Notes under the pieces: generated by a model
Told to the model about the DNA's origin: nothing
Databases searched by the model: none
The model's input: the letters and a program-made list of their open reading frames with translations, nothing else
Program-made: the position numbers and the translations under genes
Shown: piece by piece, positions 48,062 through 60,291 of the stretch
Layout: each line of letters starts with the position of its first letter
Numbering within the stretch: position 1 is the stretch's first letter
NCBI RefSeq assembly: GCF_020882245.1
Contig: NC_083599.1
Location: 79,028,339-79,092,338 of the forward strand
Source: Rhopalosiphum padi
Lineage: Eukaryota > Arthropoda > Insecta > Hemiptera > Aphididae
Direction: 5' to 3'
DNA length: 64,000 nt

Positions 48062-48511
48062 AATACCATTAATCAGTGGCGGCTTTGGGGGTGAGGCAAG
48101 TGAGGCGCCGCCTCACCTAAAATTTTGTAACAAATAATACGCTAAAAGTATATTTCTTGACAATAACATTTAACAACTAATAATTTTTAACATTTTTATG
48201 ATTTTATTTGAAAAAAATTCTTCTTTACGAATTTTAATAATATGAATTATCATTTATTTTATTATAGTATAATATTATTTCGTGTTTATTACCAAAAAAT
48301 AGCAATAAACCGATAAGAAATGCACGAAATAATAATTACGTAAGCAAACGCTCATATTTCAGCCGGCGGAAATATTCCGATGACGTCAGAGAGGCGACGT
48401 TGAACGTCGCCTCAGAATTGTAACTTGTGTACATTAATTACACACACATGCGAATGTACGCGAATGCGCGTGACTGTTAAATAAGCTGAATAGCGCATGC
48501 GCAATGATCTT

Positions 48512-48653
48512 AGGGCCGTTACACACGAGCGATATTTCATCATACGATTTGTTTATCGTACGATACTATAGTTGGCAGAACAGTATTAAGTCAATACTAA
48601 TAACGTGGACTCGCGCTCCGTGCTCGTGTGCCGTGTGGTGTGTAACCAGTTTT
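48512..48653. mobile_element. Possible Harbinger-type MITE
   Basis: GGGCCGTTACACACGAGCGA at 48512, followed by ATATTTCATCATACGAT, closely matches the right terminus of the Harbinger ending at 59788 (GGCCGTTACACACGAACGAT on the minus strand). A shorter inverted match, CTGGTTACACACCACACGG, ends near 48653. TTA precedes the left tip; a duplicate TTA on the right is not clear. Confidence 0.45.
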
Positions 48654-50909
48654 ATTATCTTTATAAATAATATACTATAATACCATATCCCAAAATATCT
48701 ATTTATACTCAATTATTTTACAAGGAAGTATAAATATATAGGCGTACAACTAATAATATAATAAATTGCGATAATATTATAATATTACAATGGAGGCTAA
48801 GAACTACGAGCTATTAAATTTAATACTTTAATAGTAATCGTATCTTTCGTATCTGAATGTGGTCTGTATCAGTGAATAATCGTGAATATTGTTTATCGTT
48901 TGTTGAATTTTCAAAATGAATTCTTGTGCTTGCGGGAAAATTCGTGGTGAATTAAATAAGACCAATTGGTCTCGGCATTTACTGTCATGTGGTAAAAAAG
49001 GGAAAATTTCTAATTGTAATTATACTAGTGTCACAAATACTACAATAACATCATTTTTTAAACCACCAGTCAATACTCCATCAACAACACATCCTTTGCC
49101 AACAAGAAGAACAGGTATGTTACTTTATTTTTAATACCTACTTATTCACTTTATAGTTGATTAATAATTAGTCTTAAATAGTCAGTACCTACTTAATATA
49201 TTAGTATAAAGTATTAAGGTCTATGCCAACTAGTTAAAAATATTATACAATTATTTTTTTAAATAAACTGTTAACACTAAAACATGTATAAAAACATTAC
49301 TACATATAGAAACCTATACAACTAGTCATCAAATATTACATTTATATTCAAAGGTTTAAGGGAAATCTGGTCTAGTTGTTAATATTTAACCATTAATTTT
49401 ACTTTTAAATTTGTTAAAATAGCTTTAAAAGTTAATTTTAAATAAAATTATAAGAAAAGTAATATTTTTATAGAACAAACCAGTGACAATACTTTGGCTA
49501 TCACTGATATTGATCCTGCAAACCTATGTGAAATAAGTGAGTATTATTTGATATTTTTGATAATTAATCAGCTTGAATAGAGAGATACATCATGTTAGTA
49601 TAGCCAGTATAGGTATATAATAAATGTTATAGGCATAAATATCACACTTTTAATATATTAATAAATTATTTATTATTTTATTAATAAAAGTATTTTGTAA
49701 AAAAAATAATAATGTATAATGCCTACATCATTTTTATATCTGTTTATAAATTTTGTGTTAAAAATCCAATCAAACCTAATCTAATTAATGCTTTCATTTA
49801 TAAAATGACCAATACATAGTTAAACAAATGTTTGTTCTTTTAATTTTTTTAAAATTGAAAATGTTTCTAAATAACAAAATAATTTAAATTCTGATGGTGG
49901 CTGCATTTATGTTATTATAGGTAAAACAAAGAGAGTACACGTCATATTAATTAATAGTAAAACAGAAAATTTAAAATAACCTCCAAGGGTCTACTTTCTT
50001 ATTTTTAACTTGAAATTAATTTCTTAATAAAAAACAAGTTAGTGTTTTATTATATTCAGTATTATTGTTTTTTAATTGTAGAGGATATTATAACTTCTAA
50101 ACGACTGAATATTTTGGACAACAGTGATACAGATGAAATTAAAGATATTACTTCTGGTAAGATAAATTGTAATTTTTATTCATGGTATTTAAGTTAAATG
50201 TATGGTTTAATAAAAATCATTTTAGGAATAGTTTAAATTTAAAAACATAATTTTATTATAGATCCTGTAGTTGGAACTACTGAATTGTCATTTCAAAATG
50301 AACAAACTGAGACGGACATGCTGTTTTCTAACAATCAACACGAGTTATTAAATAGAAGTGAAGATAATGATCCAATACATTATGCCAGAATGAATCGAAT
50401 TACTCCTAAACAAAAAAACTTTATTTTGAAGTTAGGCCAATGTCAGCCTTTGCCAGAACATGTTTCTGGTAAATCTTTTCCAATAGATAACCATGGACGT
50501 CACTTTAGCCATTTATGGTATACAAGATTTTTACCAGATGGAAGTAAAATACAGCGAGACTGGTTGTCATACTCCATCAGTGAAAACAAAATATTTTGTT
50601 TGCATTGTATGTTATACAGTGTAAATACACATAGCATAGCAATTAAGTCTTGGACAAAAATAGGATTTTCAAACTGGATTAATGGAGTTAGTCGTATAAA
50701 CAAACATGAGTTATCCTCTGAACATATCACAGCAACAATTAAAGTTAAAATAAAAAATCATTGTGTACCATTACTTCCAAGCATAGAATATCAAAGAAAA
50801 ATACAGATTGCAACAAACAGACAAATTGTATCAGAACTTATTGACGTTGTCCTTTTTTTGGCTCGACATAACTTAGGTTTTTGAGGACATAACGAACAAT
50901 GGTCAAACC

Positions 50910-53799
50910 TAGGGTTGCCAGATTTCAAATCTCAAAATACGGGACTAAAAAAATGTCTATTCCAAACACAATAGAACCTCCCTTAACTCTTTCAACAAAT
51001 TAATCATTAATCGTATTTAAAAATGATATCAGTTTTCCGTATATTTCTATAATAATAGATAATAAAAATAAAAATAAATAATATTAAAAATGTTAACATA
51101 TTTTATTTGAACAATATTTCAACAGTGTAGACATAAGTATTTATTAGAGTATAAAATAAAAATAAAAATAAAAATACATTTTTAACCTTTTTTAATAAAA
51201 TAAAAAAATAACAACCCTGTTTTAGATTTTTTTTTTGGCATTACCTAGCCAATAGGAACAAAATCTTAAAAATTATCACATTCAACTTTATAAAATATGA
51301 ATACACTATACTTAAACTACCTAATTTAAACTTAAAAAAAAAACTAACTGGTTTTTAATAATCATAGTATATTATTATATTTATTTGAAGAATGAATTTC
51401 TTTTAATAACGATTGATTTCCAATTAAAAAGTCATGGAACTCTGTACAGGTTTCCTTAAAAAATGTCTTCACTATCAACATTGCTTTTACTGTTTTTATT
51501 TCCATTCTATTTTTTTCATCCGTCCATAAGTTATTCATATTTGAGAAAATTCGTTCAACATTTGCATTTGAACCTGGTATGCATATTATAAACTCGACTA
51601 TTATTTTAAAATTTGGAAAAAAACCATCTATACTATTATTATTCATTGATTTAAAAATATATGTCCACTTTTCTGATAAGGTTTTTAAAGATTGAATATG
51701 TTCATTGTGTTTTACAGATTCTTTAATCATAGTAAATTCATCAAATAAGTGAGCCTCATTAATTAAATTTTTATTTGGAATTATATTTTTTATTAATTCA
51801 ATAGTAGCTTGAATATTAACCCAGTTAAAATCATCATCAATGTTTTTAAGCGTAATCCACGTTATACCATCAAATTTACTTAGAGTGGGATTCGACCATT
51901 CTTTTATATATTCTAAGCAGGTGTCATAAAATGTATTACGGTATTTGATATATGTGTTTTCAGATAATACTGCTTCATCTCTTAATGAATTTAATACTTC
52001 TTGTTCTTTAGATGTAAAAAAAATTTCATTTTTACGAGATTCAATTTTTTTAGTGATAGACTCAACATAATATTTAACTTCAATTATTGAAATGTCTTTG
52101 GCCTCTACACTTTTTATACATGTAAAAAATAACTCACATTGAATTTGTAAAAAAATTAGAATTAAATATGACAATGGATTATTAAAAAAATCTTTTATTA
52201 AAATTGGACATTTGTCAATTGAAAGAAAATATGATTTTCAACCATCAAACATATCTATGAGTCGAGTTAGAGCAGGAAATAAAGACAACCAGCGAGTTTT
52301 AGAATGTCCTAACACGGTTTTGTATTCAATATTTACAAATTCGCAAAATTCTTTAAGGGCATGGACTCGAACTGTGTAAATATAAAAATGTTGAAAAATT
52401 TTTCCAATAATAACCTGTACATCAATTGGTAATGTGTCTGCGGCTGTTTGCACTGCATTGTTAAGTATATGTGCAGCACAGCCAACTCCGATTAAATCTT
52501 TATTTAAAATCTCTTTTAGTTTGTAAAATACGTTATTTTTTCCATTTCGAGCTACACCACCAAAGTTACAATTAGTATTATCTGCAGAAAAAGCAATAAC
52601 TTTACTTTCGATTCCCCATTCATGGAGTATTGATGATATATATTGTGTTAGTAGTGATGCAGTTTCTCCCGGAAGCTCATTGAATTCCAAAATATTATTT
52701 TTAACTCCTTTGTCAGGTAGAAAATAGCGAACAAGAATAGGTATTATTTTTTGAGAATTATGGTTAGATGCATCAGTCATAATTGATACAAAATTGCACT
52801 TCAATAAATCTTTTTTCAAAATATTAACAGCATAAGGTAAAAATACATTAGTGATAATACATTTTGTTTTAGTCCTACCACAAGTGAATTTTTTCTCATA
52901 TAATTTACGAACTAACTGAGAAGTACATTCCATAGAATTGAGACTTTGATTGTGTTTACAAGTATGATAAGCAAAAATTCCTTCATCTGCAGCTAATTTT
53001 TGTTCTTTATCTGCAAATTGTGTTTTTGGAGAAAAAAAATTTGTCACTTTTTGAGATTTAGACGCTCTAGCAGCTATATTATGAGTTATGACGTTCGGAT
53101 TTTAAATGTTGTGTAATATCCGACTTACCACCATGTTCAATGCTGAATGCTGCTCCACATACAGTACATTCAATTTTGTATTCTTGTCCCGGTTTTTGAC
53201 ATTTTTTTAAGAACGTGTACTCACTTTGTAACTTTTCATTAAATGTACACTTTCTTTTAGGCATTTTAAAAATTAAAAGTTGTCACACGTTACAAACTTA
53301 TTTCAATAAATTATTGTTATTTGATACGAAAGTCAAAACAACAATACAACACAATCAATTATCGTAATTTAAAATGTTTAAAATATTTTAACAAGCTGAT
53401 ACCTATTATGTTATAAAAACGATTATAGACTAATGTATATTACCGTGGTCTATACTCGATAGACTAAAAATTATAAATGACCAGATAACAATAATATCTT
53501 TTTCTGTTGATTAATCTATATTTATAAACTGGTAAACATATAAAATTATAACAATTTATGAATAGAAACTAAACCGGTATCGGTAGGACGGCTGACAAGT
53601 GGTGATTACGAATAACAAGTAATAGTTGTAAATTGTAATACAATCAACTGAAATTATTACGCAATATAATTAATATTGTGGGTACATTTTTACAAAACGG
53701 GACATTTCAGTGTCCCGACAAGAGTTGTTGGGACAACGGGACACTTGGTTAAAAAAAAGGGACATTCCCGTATTATACGGGACGTCTGGCAACCCTAGT
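50910..53799 (-). mobile_element. Nested hAT element D with 8-bp target duplication
   Basis: The tips TAGGGTTGCCAGA are inverted at 50910 and 53799. GTCAAACC flanks both sides (50902-50909 and 53800-53807). The element is 2890 bp. Subterminal sequence on both sides carries repeated CGGGAC motifs (for example TACGGGACT, TATACGGGACG, ACGGGACAC). It sits inside the coding exon of hAT E. Confidence 0.95.
51362..53264 (-). pseudogene. hAT D transposase, one frameshift and one stop
   Basis: The ATG at 53264 starts MPKRKCTFNEKLQSEYTFLK and a BED-like finger (CTVCGAAFSIEHGGKSDITQ, HLKSERH). A one-base shift near 53075 joins to NIAARASKSQKVTNFFSPK. The core has IMTDASNHNSQKIIPILVRY and FSADNTNCNFGGVARNGKNN (Asp positions), GCAAHILNNAVQTAADTLP and SKTRWLSLFPALTRLIDMF, then a TGA at 52236-52238 followed in frame by KSYFLSIDKCPI. 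The C-terminus has PGSNANVERIFSNMNNLWTD with the conserved Glu and ends at 51362. Only two lesions in about 630 codons, so insertion is recent relative to hAT E decay. Confidence 0.88.
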
Positions 53800-55973
53800 C
53801 AAACCCATTATCAAGAGGGAATTTCAAGGATTTGATTACTTTAATGTCCAAAAATTCTGTTTCCCTTTCAGAACATATTACAAAGTTACAGTCTAAAGGC
53901 AGACAAGAATTATCTTTTATTAGTTGGGAAAGGCAGAATCAACTAATAGAATGTATAGCCAAAGATATTAGCACAACTATTCAATATCAAGTGAAGAATA
54001 CCTGATTTTTTAGTATAGCCATTGACTCTACGTTTGATGCGTCACGTAAATAGCAAGTGTCTTTCATTATAAGGTATACTTGTTTAAAATCTGGGAATGT
54101 ATTTGAACGATTAATAGCAATGAGAGAATCACCCAATACCTGCGGCAGTGATCTTTTTACTTTATTTAAAAATATAATGGAAGGTGAAGGTTATAATTGG
54201 TTAACTAATCTTGTAGGGCAATCTTATGATGGCGCATCAAATATGCGAGGTGCTTATAAAGGCCTTCAGGCATTAATTAAAGAAAAAAATAAACATGCTA
54301 TGTTTGTGTGGTGCCATGCACACAGACTTAATCTTATTGTAAAGCAAATAGTATCATCTAATTCAAATTCTGTTGATCTATTTAGTAACCTGGAAACCTT
54401 GTATTCGTTTGTTTGGTGCGCAAAAAAACGAGTGGCTACATTTCGTCAACTTCAGATTGCAGATTCTTCTAAAAATCATCAACCGTTGGCTTTAAAGCGA
54501 GTATGCACTACACGGTGGTCATCACATTCAGCAGCGTTAGAAACAGTGCTAAATGCGCACAATGATATTATAAATACTTTGACAACAATTCAAGTACAAG
54601 AAGGACCAGGTGACCCTAAAGTTAGTGCTACTTGTAGTGGTTTATTACAATATTTTTCATCATTTCGGTTTTTGAGTACTGCATTTATATTTAAGAAAAT
54701 TTTTAGCATTTTAGAACCTATTAACAAAAAGTTACAAACACGAGACATGGATTTGTTAGCAGCTACATCTTTAATGCAAAATGCAAAATCAAAATTACGT
54801 GAACTGAATTGTAGGGAGAATGATTCTTTTTCTGAAGTCATAAAAAATGCTGAAGAATTTTCAATAAAAAGTAGTATAGACTTTTCCTCTTTGTCTGTCC
54901 CTCGACATAAACGTGTTCCAAAAAAATCTGGAGAATTAATTAATGATAATCCAATAAACAATCCAATTAAAAAAATCAAAATAGAATGTTATTATGGGGC
55001 TTTAGATTTAATACAAACGGAACTGGATGATCGTTTTGGTGACGGATCTTCAGGAATATTAAAAGACCTTTCACTTCTCTCAAGAAAAAGAATTCTTGAA
55101 GTTAGGCTCTTGCCTAATTCTTTACCAAAAGATGCATTCAAAAAAGTTGTTGAATTATATGGAGAATTTTTAGATCGTGATGCACTTATTAGGAATTATA
55201 TTGATTTTTGTGAAAACTATTTAGAACTTGAAAAAACAGTGACACTGCCAGAATATATTCATACTGAAACTCCTAATCAGGGTTCTGATGAAACTGAAGA
55301 TTCTTTTGATGATTTTGAACAAAATGAAAGTAACGATGAAAATGAAGCATCTATCAGTGATAGAACAAATATAGAAAACTCAGGAAGTATGAACAAGTTA
55401 TTTCAGTTATTTTGTATACTTGAGTTAAGAAGTGTATTTCCAAGTCTATATACATTGCTACAAATTGCTGTTACATTACCGGTATCTAGCTGCAGTGTCG
55501 AGCGATCATTCTCTAAGTTAAAACTTGTTAAAACCAAATTAAGAAGTACAATGACGGAAGACAGATTAGAAAATTTAATGAAAATTACTTGTGAGCAAGA
55601 CTGTGAACCAAACACTGAAAGAATTACACAACACTTTTCGACAAAAAGTACATTATTATTAAAAGCTTTAACTTAATTATTAAAAATTTTAATAATAATG
55701 TACTTTTTGTCGAAAAGTATCTAATGTTCTAATAAGAATTTAATAATTTATATTCTATTATTAAATCTAAAATATATTATTTTTATTGTTAACTACATCT
55801 AAAATATATTTTTTTGTGGTCCAAATAAAGTATCTGTTGAATACATTACACTTATATAAATGGCTTAACTCTCCAAAATCTAAAGTAATACCATGCAATC
55901 CAAGGTCAACAATTTTAGCTTGTCCAACTAGCTATAATTAGTAAATATATGAAGATGTTATACATGTGGGTCT

Positions 55974-56195
55974 CATGGGCGTCCTTAGACATTTTTCTAG
56001 GGGGGAGTAAAATTAATTTAAAAAATAAATCATAATTTTTTTATACATTTTATTTATAGTACATTCTTATGTTACGTCATTATTACAATTAGGTATTATT
56101 GTTTTACATTATTATTTTTTAATTTTACCAATTACTGTGGGAATAACATTATTCTAGGGGGGGGGTCTTACACCCCCCCCCCCCGGTCACCCATG
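55974..56195. mobile_element. 222-bp hAT-type MITE with G/C tracts
   Basis: The left tip CATGGGCGTCC and right complement CATGGGTGACC pair. Flanks GTGGGTCT (55966-55973) and GTAGGTCT (56196-56203) differ at one base, a likely 8-bp duplication. Inside, runs of G and C border an AT-rich centre. Confidence 0.7.
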
Positions 56196-56350
56196 GTAGG
56201 TCTATAAAACAAATTTAGGTGGTGGGTGTCTGTATAAAAAATGTATAATTTCGCAACATGATTAGAAATGAACCTCGGCGCCACTGGTTGTGATACAGTC
56301 TTTTTTAATTTTTAATTTTTTAATAATTTAATATATCTCTAAATACTGCA

Positions 56351-59000
56351 ATGGATAACATTGTAACTCTCTATATGGGTTATAATTTACTAGTAAAAAA
56401 AAAAGAAACTAAACAGCAAAATCGAAAATTTTGGGTTCATCCCTTATTAATTACTCGTCTATCAGAAGGCGCATTTACAATAAATTTTCACGGTCTCAGG
56501 AGAGATCCAAGAAAATTTTTTAATTATTTCCGTATGTCAGTTTCTGTATATTATGAACTACTTACAACATTTGTTGGACAAAAACTGACAAAAATTGACA
56601 CAAATATGCGAAAATCTATCACTCCCGCTGAAAAATTAGCAGCACTTTGAGGTAAATATAATATTTTTAATCTTTTTTTAGCAACAAATTTTACCATTTT
56701 ATTAACAAATGAAAACAAGTAAAAATAAAGTTAAACAAAAAATTTTAATCTTTGTAAAAATGTATATAACTAAACTGAAAAACATAACTTTTAAGTAAAC
56801 AAAAACAACATTTTAACTTTTTTTAATTCAATATTTCATGAACTTTTCCCTAAATTAAGTCGATACGTGGATGCTGAGAATTAATAGCTATATAAGAAAC
56901 TCGTTTATGAAGGAAGACTGTGACTCGGAACGTGAACGAGGCTGCGAATCTTCAGGAGATTCGATGTTTGTGTAGTTTGATGACGAAGGGGAAACAACAC
57001 TCGAATGTGGTGTAGATATAGGTTGTATGGCACTAAAATATTTTAATGTATTGTTCTGATTGGACACAATTGGTTGATGACTAGATGCATAATTTTGATG
57101 AGTTGAGCGGATTGGATAGTTAGGTGACCCCTGTGCAGATGTGTTGTGTTGAAAATTCATATGTTGTAATACAGTTTGATGTTGAATACTTGGACTATGT
57201 GAAGATACAAATTGATTGTTATTTGGGTACATTCTATACGAAGGGCTTGCTTGGTTTAAATATTGTGGATGATGTGTGGGAAGTACTGACGCTGTGCGTT
57301 GTAGTTGGAGAGTTTCTGATGAAATTTGATTTTGTTTTATTGTTTGTGCAATTCTAAGTACTTCTGTTCTGAATATAAGTGTTTCGTCGTCATTAAATTT
57401 TCGTATAATGGGTAACAAAGAATGAAAAAAATGTTGATGTTCATCTGGTTTTTCATCAAAAATTTCTTTTTGAGTTTGTGCATCTAAATATTGCATAAAT
57501 TTCTTTTCAAGATTTGTTTCTTTTTGTTTCTTTTGCAGTTTTGTTTTATTTGATTGGATATTTTGTGACGTAGAACGTGGTTCAGCTTCAATTTCTGAAG
57601 GTTGAATTTCAGTTTCCTGCGCATCAACTTCGGTGTTATCTAAATTAATAGAACTTGAAGTTTTTCTCGGAGTAATTGTGTTTATCAGAAATCTCATTTG
57701 TTCATGGTATAAATATTGTTTTTTATATTTTTTTTTTGCGCCATCTCCTGATTTGGGCTTATCCTCTTTTAAGTTTCTAGTAAATGCATCTCTAAGATTC
57801 CTCCATTTCTTTTCTATGCTGTTTCCTATAATTAATTAATAATTTGAAAATCGAATCTCAAATTATATACAACTATAAATTATTTAATATATACGACGAT
57901 ATAATATAATGCATTCAACTGTAACAGTGGTGGTGTTTAAAATGTAGCTACTGATACATATTATATTATATTATTTAAATAATCTAAAAAATGTCAGAGT
58001 TCAAAAATGATATAAAAACATATAAAATTGCACTATCTATACTTTACCCGTAACACACATATAAATATATTATGTTTTATATATTTTAAAATGAAGACAA
58101 CTTATTATTTAATATTTCAGATACCTTGGGTCTGGGTGTACATTCACAGATTTACATTATTCCTACAAATTAGGAACATCAACAATTGCTCAGATTATTC
58201 GGGAAGTTTGTATTGTAATATGGGATGAACTAGTTGAAGTTTACATGCCTTCTTTTACAGATCAATATTGGTAAAATATTTCTACTGGTTTTGAACAACG
58301 AGCGAATTTCCCTAATTGCTTAGGAGCGGTGGACGGAAAACACATTCGTATAATTAAACCCACTGGAACTGGTAGTCAGCATTATAACTATAAACATTAT
58401 TTCTCAATTGTTTTATTAGCAGTTGTGGATTCAGACTATAGGTTTATATATATTGATGTGGGATCATTTGGAAAGGACTCCGACTCCACTATTTTCAAAA
58501 ATTCATCGTTCGGAACTTTATTGGCCAATGAATCACTACATATTCCCAGACCATCTCAATTACCGAATACGAATGAAACTGTTCCATATGTATTTGTTGG
58601 AGATGAAGCTTTTGGTCTATCAAAAAACGTACTACGACCCTACGCAGGAAGAAATTTATCGGAAAAAAAAAAAATTTTTAACTACCGTTTGTCTCGTGCA
58701 CGAAGATATGTGGAATGTGCTTTCGGAATTTTATCAAATAAATGGAGGATTTTTCATAGACCTTTAAACGTTACCACAGATTTGGCGGTTGATATTACGT
58801 AAGCTTGTTGTGTTTTGCATAATTATGTACGTGAAAAAAATGGATATGTTTTTCAAGACACGCTAACTATTGATGGGTTTAATGAAATTGAAAGACCTAA
58901 TAACATTAACCGCGGCAGCAGATTCGCAAGTGATATAAGAAATACATTTGCAGATTACTTTCATACCATAGGAGCTATACCATGGCAATATGGAAAATAG
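56351..59000 (+). pseudogene. PIF/Harbinger transposase (HARBI1-like)
   Basis: Exon 1, 56351-56648, encodes WVHPLLITRLSEGAF, RDPRKFFNYFRMSVSVYYEL and ITPAEKLA. Exon 2, 58121-59000, starts YLGSGCTFTDLHYSYKLGTS and holds the DDE nuclease: Asp in NCLGAVDGKHIRI, Asp in VFVGDEAFGL, Glu in RRYVECAFGILSNKWRIFH, then VLHNYVREKNGY and DIRNTFADYF. Breaks are a frame slip at the exon 1/2 junction, TAA at about 58272 and TAA at 58800. The family needs a separate Myb/MADF-type partner for DNA binding and nuclear import, here encoded on the other strand. The intron 56650-58120 contains the partner's main exon. Confidence 0.9.
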
Positions 59001-59506
59001 TTAAGTTATAATAATTATTATTTTTCTAATTTTAAATATTACTTATTAGTTATTAATATCGATTTTTTCGCCATAATATAATTTTTGCTTAAATAGTTTA
59101 AGTATTGACTTAAAATAATATAATATAACTATTCTTATAATATAATAATAATATAATGCTGATGACATAAATATAAAATGATGAGAAATTATTAAATTGA
59201 ATATATTATTACACAACGTTTAAATAAGAAATAAAATGTCAACTACTTACCAATTTGTTTTTGTTGCTGCCTAGAGATCTTATTGAAATCTGAATAAAAT
59301 AAAACACATATTTCTTCCCAAGCCGCTCTTTTTAAATTTCTATTTGAATAATTATCTAGGCTTTTATCCCAAAGAAACGCTCTTGATTGGACTTCACTTA
59401 TAAGTACATCTATATCTATATTTAAATTGTCGTCTGAATATTCACAAATTTTCGGCGATGGCGTATTCGCTCCGCCAGAGCGGTTGCATTCATCGGAGGA
59501 TGACAT
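56888..59506 (-). CDS. MADF-BESS accessory protein of Harbinger, intact
   Basis: Exon 59506-59251 and exon 57825-56888 join at GT-AG sites into 1194 bases, an unbroken 397-residue protein. The MADF DNA-binding domain spans the junction (DIDVLISEVQSRAFLWDKSL, RNLKRAAWEEICVLFY, then GNSIEKKWRNLRDAFTR; about residues 28-110). A BESS-like motif, DEHQHFFHSLLPIIRKF (about 210-235), mediates protein contacts. The tail is rich in Gln, Ser, His and Pro. MADF-type proteins are the second gene of many insect Harbingers and bring the transposase to element ends. Its intron contains transposase exon 2. It is intact although the transposase is not. Confidence 0.85.
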
Positions 59507-59599
59507 GGTACTGAGTTTGTTTTTTTGGTTTATCGAACGATAATGATCGTTCGTGTGTTTTAATCAATTTATTTCTATACATTTCGATTGAGATATTTT

Positions 59600-59788
59600 A
59601 GTCGTACGATATTTTTATCGTCTGGAATATTAAAGTGCATCCGACAGTTTTCGAGGCGACGTACGATTATCTTATCGTACGACATTTTATCGTGATCGTG
59701 TGAACAGCTCTATTTATAAACATGTAAATTCAAATATCGTGCGATAAATTAATCGTACGATGAAATATCGTTCGTGTGTAACGGCCAT
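59600..59788 (-). repeat. Harbinger right terminal region with CGTACGAT palindromes
   Basis: TCGTACGA-type palindromes occur at about 59601, 59660, 59676 and 59752, and ATCGT repeats are dense up to the tip at 59788. These are candidate MADF/transposase binding sites. The same motif is at 48535-48570 in the probable MITE. Confidence 0.6.
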
Positions 59789-60291
59789 AGACTTATAGAA
59801 ATAGACGGAACATTTGCCCCGAGGACTAGGAGGCGTGGTCGTGCCAAACGGATTAAGAGAGATACCATTAGTTTTATCATAAGAGTGAGAGAAATAGAAC
59901 TGTTCCGAGGACAGCCAATTAGAGCGTTTGTTAAATTTTATTATTTTTTAAATGATAAGATTTGTCATGATAGTACATGTGATAGTAATGATGGTATAAT
60001 CTATATTTTAAAATATAACGTTTTAAGTGTTTCAAGTTGAAACTTTCAACTCGTTAATCGTTTTTAAAACATAAAATATAATTAACTGTTAATTAATATC
60101 TGTAAGACTAGTTTTATTAGTCTATATAAGTGTTTCAATTTTTCTTTGTAGTTTGTTTTAAAATTAAAAATGTTCCATTGACAAATCTAAAATAAACATA
60201 CAAAAACAATAAAATAATTATTATATATTTATATGACATTTAGTTTATTGGATCATAATAAATATTAAATTTTCAGTTATAGTTAATTAAT
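59789..60291. other. Spacer, no gene recognised
   Basis: The only structured feature is an inverted repeat at about 60027-60052, TCAAGTTGAAA and TTTCAACT, about 240 bases from the end of the P-type gene. No terminal repeat for that element could be fixed. Confidence 0.35.

Larger units (their letters stand above)
48916..55676 (+). pseudogene. hAT E transposase, split by a nested hAT
   Basis: Exons: 48916-49114 (MNSCACGKIRGELNKTNWSR, a short Cys/His N-terminus), 49474-49536, 50082-50156, and a main exon from 50262 interrupted at 50909 and resuming at 53808 to 55676. Phases agree. The main exon has a TTF-type finger (WLSYSISENKIFCLHCML), RGHNEQWSN-like (with TGA for Arg), AIDSTFDASRK and GQSYDGASNM (catalytic Asp), WCHAHRLNLI, TRWSSH and C-terminal VSSCSVERSFSKLKLVKTKL. 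Stops at about 50882, 54002 and 54051 but no frameshift. Removing 50910-53799 plus one GTCAAACC joins QWSN to PLSRG in frame. ZMYM1-like family. Confidence 0.85.
48074..55680 (+). mobile_element. Outer hAT element E, right end not fixed
   Basis: The left tip CAGTGGCGGCTTTGGGGGTG at 48074, followed by a GGCAAGTGAGGC/GCCTCACC palindrome-like run, is typical hAT. It interrupts the transposase-like relic at 46052-48061 (flank CCATTAAT). A CGGCGCCACTG tip at 56286 shares only CAGTGGCG and its flank GTTGTGAT does not match, so the true right end is unresolved; 55680 is simply the end of the gene. A second hAT lies inside. Confidence 0.65.
56287..59788. mobile_element. PIF/Harbinger element, left end truncated
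   Basis: The right end, read on the minus strand, is GGCCGTTACACACGAACGAT, followed by several CGTACGAT/ATCGTACG palindromic motifs to about 59600. No matching left tip lies before the transposase start at 56351, where a hAT-type tip ends at 56286. The element carries two genes on opposite strands whose introns contain each other's exons. Confidence 0.75.

Noticed and set aside
48066..56294. hAT E as a single element from 48074 to the CGGCGCCACTG tip at 56286
   Set aside because: Only CAGTGGCG is shared between the tips, and the 8-base flanks (CCATTAAT and GTTGTGAT) do not match, so the right tip probably belongs to something else.
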